Shown: piece after piece, positions 1 through 10,889 of the stretch
Position numbering within the stretch: the first letter of the stretch is position 1
Layout of the letters: every line of letters starts with the position of its first letter
Assembly (NCBI RefSeq): GCF_030272615.1
Contig: NC_081411.1
Coordinates: 186,170,449-186,234,448 of the forward strand
Length of the DNA: 64,000 nucleotides
Source: Cryptomeria japonica
Taxonomy: Eukaryota; Streptophyta; Pinopsida; Cupressales; Cupressaceae
Reading direction: 5' to 3'
Translations under genes and position numbers: made by a program
Notes under the pieces: generated by a model
The model's database searches: none
What the model saw: the letters and a program-made list of their open reading frames with translations, nothing else
Told to the model about the DNA's origin: nothing

Positions 1-640
1 TCATATTGATCCTTGCATTGATGTTATTAATTTTCTTCTCCATTGCCTCAAATTTTCCAACTTTCTTCATTTTTTTCTTTGTTGCCATCCAAAACCTCTC
101 ACCTTTTTCTTCCATAGCCCAACTATTATCACAATTTGTTGCCTTAGTCATCGCTTATAGCTTGTTGGTCTTTTTCTTGGCTACATTCAACTAGGAAAGT
201 TGCTAGAGAATGAAATCATCTTAGTTTTTGAATTTCTCACACAAACCATTAAATTTATCAAGGGAATCAATCTTAAGAGTAGAATCACCAAGGACTAAGG
301 AAGGGGGACATAAAGAGGGCATGGGAGAGGCCTTCTCCATAAAATTAGCTAGAGAGAAATCTAAACCCATGGATGAGGAAGACTTATAGTCCTTTAAATC
401 CTCTTCCTCCTCAAAGCCCACCAAATCAATTTTCATAGAAGGGGGACCAGGTCCATATTTTTATGTTTGGTCACGTGAAAATGGTTGACTTGGGTAGGGA
501 TTTTTTTAATCTTGGATGAGGATGCCATATTGGGGTGAACCTTGGCAATAGGGGTTCTAGAAAGTTCCATCACTAGGTTGGAATTAGAAATGGAACTAGA
601 GGAGATCATAGGGGTCCCACTAGATGGGGTCAAAGCTAAA
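1..640 (-). pseudogene. Lys/Glu-rich coiled-coil protein fragment, possible LINE ORF1 or Gag tail
   Basis: Minus-strand reading is open over about 433-633 and 221-436 in two different frames that overlap by 4 nt. Further left, near 1-105, it is strongly Lys/Glu rich (KKKMKKVGKFEAMEKKI) with heptad-like spacing of a coiled coil. The first part is Ser/Thr rich and carries no recognisable domain. Plant LINE ORF1 proteins often end in such a low-complexity stretch plus coiled coil, so a LINE ORF1 remnant is the best guess, but no DUF4283 block or zinc knuckle is visible and the window edge cuts the region. The plus-strand hydrophobic ORF over the same bases is the shadow of the Lys/Glu codons. 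Bases 641-765 hold nothing I recognise. Confidence 0.3.
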
Positions 641-765
641 TGAAACTTATATTAAAGTCTCAGAATTAAGCCTTGGTGAAGAAGGGGAGTATTTTTGGCT
701 CTACCTGAAACATTCGACTGAGATAACGAGAAGCAAAGCTAAAATGAGAAATTTATTTTAGCACC

Positions 766-1574
766 ATACCTTGCTAAAGGATTTTACAACACTTAATCTA
801 AATGCTGCACCTGGTTAGAGGCTTTACAATTTATAGACTTGATTAGAGTCTTTTACCTTGTTAAAGGTTTCTCTTTCAACTTCACAATATTACAATAAAA
901 TCATTACAAATATCTGTAACTTTACATCTAAAATGTTATAGTATATTCTATGTGCTCAAAATAGATTACCTTTCTTATAGCATACCTCAGTAACCCATAT
1001 AGTAACTCAGTAAACCCTTCTGTTTACTATGTTCTTCGACTGTTCTCTAAAAACCTTCTCAGTGACCTCTATGTCTCTGTAACAGTCTTCTTACACTCAT
1101 ACATACACCCTTAAGTCATGCTATATTAATATATCTCTTAAGCCAGTGATCCAATTCATTGCTTCGATCTTACAAACATGATTTATAACCATATAAAATA
1201 TTTCATTGGTTAGATGACCTCGAAATCATACACAATCTTCTAGTGCAATTTCCAACGTGATAACGATTAGATGTGCCTCGATCTTGTAATACATTTTCAT
1301 ATGCATGTCCAGGTTCAATGAATCTGGTAACATGTTTCACTCAGTGTATATCAACTCGGTGTGTCATCTTTGCTGCTCGGTAGACATGAAAAGATACTCG
1401 GTAGATAGCTCGGTGTATACTGCATTCTATGACTACTTTCTTTTGTAACCGACTAGACTATGCATACCAACTTCTCTGTGTATACCGACTGCATGATTCG
1501 ATAGTGTTAACTGACTAGAGTATATAGTATGACTTTGGATATAAAAACTAATGGCAACTTGATAAGTAGTAACA
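766..1574 (-). repeat. Left LTR of element A, truncated at its outer edge
   Basis: Aligns by eye with 7613-8420 (for example both carry TTTTACAACACTTAATCTAA and end in AAGTAGTAACA). The first ~333 bp of the full LTR, as seen at 7280-7612, are absent here, so the outer edge of the insertion was lost and now abuts unrelated sequence. Inner end is CA at 1573-1574, next to the polypurine tract. Confidence 0.85.
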
Positions 1575-1588
1575 ATCTCCCCTTTTGA
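1575..1588 (-). other. Polypurine tract of element A
   Basis: On the minus strand this reads CAAAAGGGGAGAT immediately before the LTR start TGTTAC. A purine run directly against the LTR is where plus-strand DNA synthesis is primed in this class of elements. It fixes the minus orientation. Confidence 0.75.
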
Positions 1589-2234
1589 CATTAGTTGAGA
1601 TGTTTGACAAAAACTACTTTCAAAGTCATAACACAAAAATCTATATATCTTGCAAAATTTGACTAAACTAACAGTATATATATTAGTCAATGAAATAGTA
1701 TATTCAAATATACTCCCCTTATCATTATACTGTACATAACTCTGATTTTGCATGCTTGGTTCTGTTCTTGTGTGCTTTGATGACTGTTCTGTATACTGCT
1801 CTTGGATACTCTACTTATCCTGCTTGGTATACTCCCCCTATATACTATACTCCGAATACTATATCATTCTCTCAATATTGTATCAAAATTGTATCACTCC
1901 CCAAATATATTGTATCACTCCCCCTTTTTGACAAACATCAAAAACTTTAATTTCCATCCGAGGGTGGTAACTGGTCAAAAATGGACTTGTAATTGTTCTG
2001 GGCGTCGGTGAGAGCGACAGAGAGTGCATCCTTTACACTTTCCATTAAAGAATTTTGTGCTTGAATATCAGCCAATAGTGATATTAAGCCATTAAGAGTG
2101 CTTCCCTCTTGTGTAGTAGACAAGTATGTGGCTCGATTGATCTATTCTTGGACTAATGAAAGATGTGGAAGGAATAATGTCTGAAGTGTCATTATGTCCA
2201 TCCTGATCTTGTGTTCTTCATTTCTTAAGTCCAA

Positions 2235-5228
2235 TTATTGAGCCATAAGCTGTTGTAACCTTGTATAAAAATTCTGAATTGAAATTGGCTCTGTGGTCAA
2301 CTTGCTTGAGAGATCAGTGATCTCTTTCTCAATTGTCTTTGTTTTATTCTTAATGTCTTTAATGAATAAAGAAAATGTGCAGAGTTTTTGAAATAAATAA
2401 TGAATGTGCTTGAGTTGAGGAGTCAACTCAGCAATAAATTTTACAAGTTTGACTTTGCCAATGGCTAGAGCTTTTTGTACCTCTTCTATCATTTTAGTAG
2501 TGAGCTCCTTGTCTTTTAGCTTGCTCAAATACTCAGATGCATCAACTTGAGATGTTTCTATTTGATTCATGAGTTCATCCAGTTGAATATGGATGGCTAC
2601 ATCGGTTGACACTATAGCTATAGGTAGCATATCGGATAGCAGTGTCTTCACCTTCTAAAGTACTTTGTTCTTCTTTTGTATGGCCATCTGTTTTTCTTGT
2701 TTGGCCTTTGCTTTGCATAGTTCACCAAAATCAATGAGTGCTTGCCCCTTTAATTTTGATATATCCACATTGGGCAACACTATTGGTTTAGACAAATCAA
2801 CTTTGAAACTATGCCTTTTCACCTTCTTCTCTTTACCTTTGGCCGGTTGGACCAAGACAATAGCTTGGGAGGCTTGCTGACCCTCAATAGGTTGCTCGGT
2901 AGAGGAAATACTTTGGTTGGTTCCTGTAGCTTCTGTGATGTCTTTGGGTGTCTCAACTGCAATATTTTCAGTGCTCGAAGGTGCTTGTGAAGTCTATTCT
3001 AGAGTAGTATCTTCTCCTGCTGTAAACTTGTGACCTTCGGTGCCTTGTGCTGTATCCTGAGGAGCTTTGGTAGAGACAGGTTGATTGACTGGGGGATAAG
3101 ACTGAACTTGTTCTAAAATGGATTCACTAGATACAAGTTTTGCATATATAGTGCCTTATATCATTTCCTACTCCGGTTCTTCTGTATCCATGACATCTTC
3201 ATCTATTTGAATAGTGTCAGCAGGGTCTTTCTCGGTGACATCAGGATCATGCTCGGTGACATCAACGATTTCAACTATAGATTGTTCATCGGCATCCTTG
3301 ATTTTGAAGATTTCCTGCCACTTTGCTTTTGTCTCATTTTCTACGTCAATATATAGCCCATTCATCAGTTTTAAGGCTCTTTGTTTGACAAGAAACTTTG
3401 AATTGTAGGTTGTCAAATGTTCCTTTATTTCAACTACTGACATATCAGGAAAGAGATGGACTAGACTTGTTTCTTTGATTTGTTTCTCTGAGTCCATTGC
3501 ATACTTCCACCTATTATCAATATGCAAGTAAAGTTCATTTGGAAGTAACTTTACTAGTTCCAATGGAGCTAACCGAAACTTTAGAAGTGTGCAGATGACA
3601 GCTTCTTCAATTTGTCTCTTCTCATCATTATTTCTAGTTTCATACTTGACATATCTAAATGAACCAAGTCTGCCATATTCTTTTAGATTAGCACAGAAGT
3701 TTTCAACACTATGTATATTTACCTTCTTGCTCTTGACAATCTGGAATTTGTTTGCATCCTCAGATTCTGTATCACTAGACTCTTTTGCCAAAATGAGTCT
3801 CCGAGTAGATCTCTTGTAGGTCTTGGTTACCTTGGTAGTAGTAACACTCTTTTGTTTCTTACTCAATGATGCTATAGATGCTCTTGTGTTAGGTCTCTTT
3901 GTTGGAGGAGTCGGTAGGGCCTTTGAAGTGTCCTGTTTCTTTCTTTTTAATACTTTACCCTTAGGCAATTCAGTGCTTAGTGTTATAGCTACCTCTTGAG
4001 CTTCTAATTCCTCTTTGGTGATGGCAAGAGTGCCTTTGATAGGTGTGGAGGAAGAATCTTCTTTGAATTTCTCTATTAAAACCTTTAACATCTTTGTTGC
4101 CTTTCTTGTAGCTTTGGGTACTACAATGCTCATTTTTACCTTTCCCTTCATTTCTTCATAGGTTCCATATCTTAGCTCAGTAGGATTCCTTGGTAATGTA
4201 AGAAATGCATCAATTTGCTATTGTGTGATGTCAAAGTCAATCTCATAACCCATAGGTGGCAAAGATTGAGTTCTTGGTTCCATAGCATTCACATAATAGT
4301 AATCAGTGTCTACCTCAAAGCATATGTCATTTTTGTATTTCTCTACTAGCTGGGGTGGAATCCAGTACTTGTTATGCATTTTCTCTTGGAATTTACTGAA
4401 GTAATCATCCATGATATCATTGAAATTATCTCCTAAGCTCTTGATGAAGTCATTAATCTGATGGGTGATTGGTCAGTGTGGCTCCCAAACTACTTTACCG
4501 ACTGATGGAAAGAATTTTTCAAAGTAGAAAAACATGCATACCAGTAGTGATCCGAACTTTAGAGTATTTGCCAAGTTTTTCTTCTTTAGCTTCCTTATTG
4601 TGTTCAGATTCTCAAACAAGTTCTTCAATAACACTTCACATAAGTCAATTTTCATCCCCTTTTTCACAATTTTATAAGCTATGTCAACTGCTGCACAGGG
4701 TACACTATTTTCCCTTGCTGATTGGAAGAAACAGCAACCAATTACTCTAATGGAAAACTTAAGTTCTGCATCAATGACATTGTTCAGTTTCAGTCCTCTG
4801 TAATCAGATATTACTCCAGTTAAACTGATCAATTCCTTCTGTGATATCATCTTTTGAACTCATGCATGATCATAGATAGGGTAATCGGCGATCACATGAA
4901 TGATTTCCTTGGTTATCTTGAATGGTTTCTCTTCTAGCCACATGAAATCATCATGAACTCTGCTCAGAACAAACTTGACCCACTGGGGTTTGAACACATG
5001 AGGATACATTAGGGCTTTAGTTAATCCTTTGATTTTGATGTGATCATACTTGTTGTTCAATTTACCATCGATACATAGTTCATCATAGGTGTCTCTTATT
5101 TCAACATGACCAAGTTCTTCAACATGACATTTGGTGAAGAATCTCACGTCTTCGACTAACAATACTCTGTCCGGGATGAGTGAAAAGGTGGTTTTTTCAT
5201 CCGGTTCAGAAGCGACTTTGGGAGTCAA
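2235..5228 (-). pseudogene. Second coding region of element A, unknown protein (fossil)
   Basis: Minus-strand coding-like sequence follows the zinc-knuckle region. Read in order: a part at about 4860-5228 with several Trp and Phe residues (WVKFVLSRVHDDFMWLEEK); a globular part at about 4218-4850 with the block KIDLC, then LKFGSLLVCMFF and YKNDICFEVD; a Lys/Arg-rich Ser/Thr stretch with nuclear-signal look at about 3700-4151; an acidic tail (DVTEHDPDVTEKDPADT) near 3200; and Lys/Glu helical segments at 2235-2855. The globular block is matched in element C at 59183-59659. I recognise no named enzyme or capsid domain. Plant LTR elements are known to carry extra non-pol ORFs; whether this belongs to one of those families cannot be decided by eye. 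The region is broken in several places. Confidence 0.6.
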
Positions 5229-5844
5229 AGAGTATTTTAGTGAGGGCTTCTCTAAATTCTTGACAACTATGGGATCTTGGATCTTGGGTGCGATTGAAGA
5301 TTTTAGGTAAAAATTAGTAAAGAGTCCTTAGGGTTTTAGAATTTCAAATGACAGATGCTTTATACTTAGCAAATAATGGCAACAATATCGGTAAACCAGC
5401 TTAACAATATGTTGAGATTTGATGTAAATACCTTGGATTTTCTTTGAATGAGGTTTTGATCGCCTTGGAATTGCTTGCTTTGCTCTCTCAAAAACTTGGT
5501 GAATGAAAATGACTACGAAAATGCTTTTAAGTACACAATATACCTTATCAGGCTCCGTGCGGGTTAGGTCAAAAACATTAAATGCACTCGATTCCTCTTT
5601 AACCGATTTACTTTCTTTTTTTTGTTTTAACCAAGTAACCAAGCTTCCTTCATTTACCAACTTGACAGGGTTCCTATATTCACCGACTTGATAAGACCCC
5701 TGTAAAGTGCTTCAAAGACTTTGATAGAATTTCAAACTTACTAATGCATCTTAACTATGTAGATTTTGAATTTAGTACATAATAGAATAGGAACTGTTAT
5801 GATTTTAACCTTCAGAGAATGCAGTCCCTTCATACCTTTACCGA

Positions 5845-7200
5845 TTAATTTGGAATAGGTGCACCTAACTCAGTAGGTAAGGTGCTTTCTTTATTTGACA
5901 TAATTTCCTTCTTTTTCCAAATCATCTTTAATTTTTCTTTTATTTCTTCAGTGTCTTTTCTAGGTTGATATCTGCAATCTCCAGCTAAGTGTCCAACTTT
6001 GTGACAATGAAAACATGCAATACCAAGATTTCTCCATGATCTTCGGTTGTTCATTCCAAACCTTATAAAATAGTTAGCACTAATATGTCCATATCTTCCA
6101 CAATATTCACACCATATCCTTGTATTGTAATCCCATGGTACTACTGCATATTATCGGTAAGGATCTGTGTAAGTTCGGTAGCCTCTAGTGTTTGCTCGGT
6201 GTGTAGACCACATGTAGTTCTTTTGCTTAAACCAGCACTTCTTGGTACTATGTCCATATCTATTGCAGTTTCCACAAAACCCTTTGAATTTTTCCTTTTG
6301 ATAATTGTTAACTGACTTTGTCCTGCATTGATTAGATGTGTGACCATATTTATTGCAATTGTAACAATAACCATTGGACTTAGTGACATTCGGTTGCTTA
6401 CCTTTTCTGATTTGGCATATGTTGGCAATGTGACCTTGATTTCCACAGTAGTTGCAAATAGGCTTCTTTCTTTTGATATTATTCATGTTTCTAGTTTGCT
6501 TTGATGATTCTCCTCTCTCGGTAGTATTAATTCCTTTCTCGATAGAGTCTTTTCCTTTGTAACCAAGTCCTGCATCTCTGTTGGGTCTTCTTGTATTCAG
6601 TTGCTCGTCCAAAATCTTTGATGCTTCATAACTCTTCTTCAGTGTTTCTTTGGATTTCTTCTTTGTTTCAAGTTCATCAAGGTTGTTTCAAGTTCATCAG
6701 TCAACCTTGATACCTCAAGTCTCAATGCTTGGTTCTCATCATTCTTCATAATTGCTCCATGATGTGCATAACCTAGTTGATCTGATAGGTTTTGTTGAAT
6801 TCCAGTCAACCTTGTGATTTCATCATTCTTATCAGATACTAAGACTTCAAGTTGTTGTTTCTCTCTTTGTAGATCTCTTTCTTTATCCTCAACTATTTTT
6901 AATGCATCTAGATTTTCAGTCATCTGTGTGCTGAAATGTTCATGTTCTCTTTTCATTGGTTTTAGTTTATCAACCAATGCTTTGTTCTTTTCTTTCAATA
7001 CTCCAATCATTTCTTCAGTCTCTTCAGATATACTATTCTTTGATGATGTCTCAATTTGTTCCACTAACTCTTGAGAGTCCTGCAAATCATCAAATAATCT
7101 TCTTCTTACTTTCAGAGATTTTTACATTTGCCTTTGCATGTCTGCAATCACTTGATTAGCATGATCCATCTCTTCTTGTAGATACACAATCCTCTAAGAT
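5845..7200 (-). pseudogene. Coiled-coil plus tandem CCHC zinc-knuckle protein of element A (fossil)
   Basis: Directly downstream of the primer site on the minus strand. About 6639-7200 encodes a long coiled coil (EDKERDLQREKQQLEVL and similar). About 5900-6500 encodes five zinc-knuckle-like units in tandem, among them CNYCGNQGHIANIC, CYNCNKYGHTSNQC, CGNCNRYGHSTKKC and CFHCHKVGHLAGDC. Zinc knuckles of this type bind nucleic acid in retroelement nucleocapsids. The usual plant Copia Gag front part (UBN2/DUF4219 type) is not visible; the coiled coil seems to stand in its place. A short direct duplication of GTTTCAAGTTCATCA lies at about 6664-6698. The region is broken in more than one place. Confidence 0.7.
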
Positions 7201-7265
7201 TGTTTATAGCCTTCCATTGATAAGATCTTTCTCTTTAGGCAATTAAACCCTTTTCCAAGATTCAA

Positions 7266-7277
7266 GCTCTGATACCA
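7266..7277 (-). other. Primer binding site of element A
   Basis: The minus strand reads TGGTATCAGAGC, the complement of the 3' end of plant initiator-Met tRNA, two bases inside the LTR. This is the commonest primer site of plant Copia elements. Confidence 0.9.
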
Positions 7278-7279
7278 AT

Positions 7280-8420
7280 TGTTAGGCCCAATATGGAAAG
7301 CTAATGTACTGAGAGGGGAGGGGTGAATCAGTACTCCAAAACTTTTCTTGAATAATAAATTCATAGTTATGCATAAACCGAATAGTGCAGTAACATAAAA
7401 TAAAGCTAAAACAAATAGATAACAATCATACATGATTCACTCCATAACACATATATTTTGGTTACACAGAAACTCTTGGTTAGAGAGAAAAATTGCGATG
7501 GGGATGGCACCCACAACTTCACTACTGCAATAATAAAGAGTGCTCGGTTAGAGCTACATATTAGCTATTTCTGATAGCTTACCTTGTTAGGAGTAACAAG
7601 ATCTATTGGATCTACCTTGATAAAAGATTTTACAACACTTAATCTAAATGTTGCACTTGGTTAGAGGCTTTACAATTTATAGACTTGATTAGAGCCTTTT
7701 ACCCTGTTAAAGGTTTCTCTTTCAACTTCACAATATTACAATAAAATCATTATAAATATCTGCAACATTACATCTGAAATGTTATAGAAAATTCTATGTG
7801 CTCAGAATAGATTACCTTGCTTATAGCATACCTCAGTAACCCATATAGTAACTCGGTAAACCCTTCTGTTTACTCTACTCTTTGACTGTTCTCTGAAAAC
7901 CTTCTCGGTGACCTCTATGTCTCTGTAATAGTCTTCTTACACTCATACATACACCCTTAACTCATGCTATATAAATAGATCACTTAAGACGGTGATCCAA
8001 TTCATTGCTTTGATCTTACAAACACAATTTATAATCATATAAAATATTCCATTGGTTAGATGACCTCAAAATCATACACAATCTTCTAGTGCAATTTCCA
8101 ATGTGATAACGGTTAGATGTGCCTTGATCTTGTAACACGTTTTCATATGCATGTCTAGGTTCAATGAATCTGGTAACATGTTTCACTCAATGTATATCAA
8201 CTCTGTGTGTCATCTTTGTTGCTTGATAGACATGAAAAGATACTCGGTAGATTTCTCGATGTATACTGCATTCTATGACTGCTTGCTTCTGTAACCGACT
8301 AGACTGTGCATACCGACTTCTCTATGTATACTGACTGCATGACTCGGTAGTGTTAATCAACTAGAGTATATAGTATGACTTTGGATATAAAAACTAATGG
8401 CAACTTGATAAGTAGTAACA
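7280..8420 (-). repeat. Right LTR of element A, full length
   Basis: Starts TGTTAGGCCC at 7280 next to the primer site and ends GTAACA at 8420; 1141 bp. Near the start it contains GAGAGGGGAGGGGTGAATCA, a motif nearly repeated in the LTRs of element C, of the Copia fragment at 40127 and of the LTR at 52149. A TATA-like CTATATAAATAG lies at about 7968-7979. Repeated CTCGGTA/CGACT words crowd its last 250 bp. Confidence 0.85.
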
Positions 8421-8465
8421 ACACCATCCAAGGATAGAGCAATAATAGCAACAATGATCTGCATA

Positions 8466-8963
8466 GAAACTGTTAGATTTTGCCAAGATCAAGGGGTCAA
8501 TGAAATGTACAAAATAGAGACACAATATAGGACAAGAATAAACTGTATTCTCATCAATAGAAAATGATCAATAGTTCAATAGTTGTTACATACAATGTAG
8601 ATGAGCCTGCTTATATAGGCAAGGCTAGGGATATGTATGAGCACACAAATATGACATGTGGCTCAATAAGAAACAAGGGTAGGTAGGAAATAGGTGTGGG
8701 TAGGTAGGAGAAATAATATAATATTCCACATGAGGTGGATCACCCACCGAAGGTGGAATTATCACTCCACAATAAGTGGATATGATAGTGTAATAACAAG
8801 ATCAACACCATAAGAGGTGGAATTTCTCCTACACACACTATCCCAATGTGGCACAAACACCCAAGTGTCTCATATCCAAACTACTATGAAATGCATTATC
8901 CTAAGTAAACTTAAGTAAGTGTAATAATATCCATGATGAATAATTATTTACACCAACAGAAAC
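8466..8963 (-). mobile_element. Solo LTR (Copia type) with GAAAC target duplication
   Basis: 8471-8958 (488 bp) starts TGTTAG and ends CCAACA; GAAAC stands on both sides (8466-8470 and 8959-8963), which is a 5-bp target duplication. Read on the minus strand it starts TGTTGGTGTAAATAATTATT and has a TATA box followed by a GAGAATACAG stretch, the usual Copia LTR layout; this sets the orientation. No internal region remains, as expected after recombination between two LTRs. Short direct and inverted runs of GAGGTGGA/TCCACC lie in its middle (about 8725-8825). Confidence 0.88.
8610..8620 (-). promoter_or_regulatory. TATA box of the solo LTR
   Basis: Minus strand reads GCCTATATAAGC, placed about 340 bp into the LTR, a normal position for the LTR promoter. 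Inferred from sequence only. Confidence 0.55.
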
Positions 8964-9280
8964 TATAAAGATCAAGCCCCCAATTTGGACTTTCTCTTTC
9001 TCTCATGGCTAGGTAGATTTCTCTGAGAGGGAAGGGTCAAAAAATTTCAACATATTATATGATATTACCATTCACCATATTCATCCATAACTCTCCATTA
9101 TTCTTGAAGTCATTACAGTTGTTCGATTCAATCTAGATTAGGTCACCATCCATTACTAGACTTTTCACTAAGAAACCATAGGCTAAAATAGAGAGGGAAG
9201 ATAATAAACAAAAGTAAGAAAGAGAAAACATAGGTCAGTATTAAGGTAGGTGTAACTAATTCCAGTAGAAATTAATTATG

Positions 9281-9630
9281 GCATGGCCTAACATAGGCAA
9301 AAGATCAAGACATTTGGAGATAAAGTTTCCTGATTTCCAATTTGGCCTCCACCTAGCTTTCTTTTTAAGCATCATAATGGTGTTATTAGAATCACCTTCA
9401 TTAATGATTCTTTTAAATCCTATCCATCACAATCACATTTTTTTTCATGTGTTATTAATTCTAACGTGGCATAACATAGGCAAAAGATCAAGACATTTGG
9501 AGATGAGGTGTCTTGATTTCCAATTTGGCCTCCACCTAGCTTTCTTTTTAAGCATCATTATGGTGTTATTAGAATCACCTTCAATAATGATTCTTTTAAA
9601 TCCTATCCATCACAATCACAACTTCATGGT
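9281..9630. repeat. Tandem duplication, 183-bp unit, two copies
   Basis: 9281-9463 and 9464-about 9630 are near identical; for example TAACATAGGCAAAAGATCAA recurs with an offset of 183. The pair sits at the 3' side of the minus-strand LINE tail that starts with the RNase H segment, partly overlapping its end. Bases 8964-9280 hold nothing recognised. Confidence 0.85.
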
Positions 9631-10870
9631 AGACTATAGCCACCTCCATAAATCTTGAGGTTTGAACTCCAAGGTTAGTCATGTAGTCTAGAATCATTTT
9701 ACCACTTGAGTCTCTTATGATCCCACCCCTACTTGCTCGGCCTGGGTTACCTCTTGATGAGCCATCAAAATTAAATTTTAACCAACTCATATCAAGGAGA
9801 AACCATTCACTTATATTTATAAAACTAATAGGAGGATAATTGAAGCTAGAATCAACTATACTCAAACTTAGAACAATCTTTCAATCCAAGGATGAGGGTG
9901 GGTAAGAGTGTTTTTTCTTCACAAAGCATTCCATTATGTTTTTGACATTGTTGATTATGGAGATTGTTAAACAATCCCAAGTGCATTTTCTATCTTTGAA
10001 TATTCTATTATTGCATTCTTTCCATAAACTCTACACTAAATGGAAGAAGGCCTCCCACCAAAGTTCCTTAATAAGGGGATGAGCTAATGGAGGAGTCCAC
10101 CCAGAAGATCTTCCTTTAAGATCCTTGTTCCAAACCAAAAAAACCAAGAACATACTAGTAATTCTCTATTTGATATTCTATGAAAATGGTAGTGAAACAT
10201 AATATGATTTATACTCTCTTCCTCCTCTTCACAGAACGCACATCTATTCACAAACTCAAAACCATGTTTCTTTAGGTTGTCAATAGCGAGGATTTTCCCA
10301 TAGAAAACCATCCACTAGAAGAAACAAACCTTTAGAATCATTTTTTAATTCCAAATATTTGTCTAATAAAAAAAGGGGGGGATTCTAGAGCATCAATTTC
10401 AAATCCTAATTCGACAAAGTATTTCCCATCCTTGGAAGAAGCCTAGATCAACTTATCTTCATCTTCCAATCTAAAAAATCTAAGATTATTAAGAATCCTG
10501 AGCAACTCCTAAATAATTGTTCTCATTATATGATCAAAGTCCAAGGGATTAATTCTTCATACAGGAGGTGAAGGATTGGGAATCCAATAGTCTCTGACAT
10601 AGCTCTTGAATCTATCAGTTAGTTCTCTTTAAATAGCTAAATAGATGGGTTAAACTCCAAGGAGATAGGAGAAGACCATGGGTCTTTCCATAAAGATAGG
10701 AAGTTGTTGGGTTGAGGGCAATGTCTTAGAAGTGGCATGAATAAAGATTTAGACATAAAGCAAGGATCCTATTTGTTTCTAGAAAAAAGTGGCTACTATT
10801 TATGAGTAATGACCAATATGCTATATTATAATTATAAAATGTATATATATAATTTTATAATTTTTATTAT
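9596..10870 (-). mobile_element. LINE ORF2 3' part: linker, zf-RVT and RNase H segments
   Basis: Minus strand, in order: 10335-10870 is the region after the RT with the typical KLI-ASSKDGKYFV word; 10084-10311 encodes a zf-RVT zinc segment (RCAFCEEEEESINHIMFH); 9596-9865 encodes the start of a plant LINE RNase H (WLKFNFDGSSRGNPG followed by GGIIRDSSG). In plant L1-type LINEs this order is RT, zf-RVT, RNase H. Stops and frame changes are scattered through it, and the N-terminal endonuclease and RT core are missing here. The 10335-10870 part recurs at 12975-13495. Region 9866-10083 between the pieces is LINE-derived but not open. Confidence 0.75.
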
Positions 10871-10889
10871 AGAAATAAATAGTGATAAA

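Larger units (their letters stand above)
766..8420 (-). mobile_element. Element A: large pol-less LTR retroelement (fossil)
   Basis: Two similar direct repeats bound a 5.7-kb internal region. On the minus strand the order is right LTR, primer site complementary to initiator-Met tRNA, coiled-coil plus zinc-knuckle region, a long second coding region, polypurine tract, left LTR. I find no protease, integrase, RT or RNase H motif anywhere inside, so the element is non-autonomous. The left LTR lacks its outer third, so target duplications cannot be checked; the right flank begins ACACC. Judged by eye, the LTR copies differ by roughly 5-7 percent, mostly transitions, so the insertion is old. The coding parts are broken in several places. 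It shares its architecture with element C at 55918-63707. Confidence 0.85.

Noticed and set aside
2665-2880. Plus-strand frames within elements A and C as host genes
   Set aside because: Their composition (Phe, Ser, Leu) mirrors Lys/Glu codons on the minus strand.
8421-8470. Target duplication for element A
   Set aside because: The outer part of the left LTR is missing, so there is no left flank to compare with ACACC.
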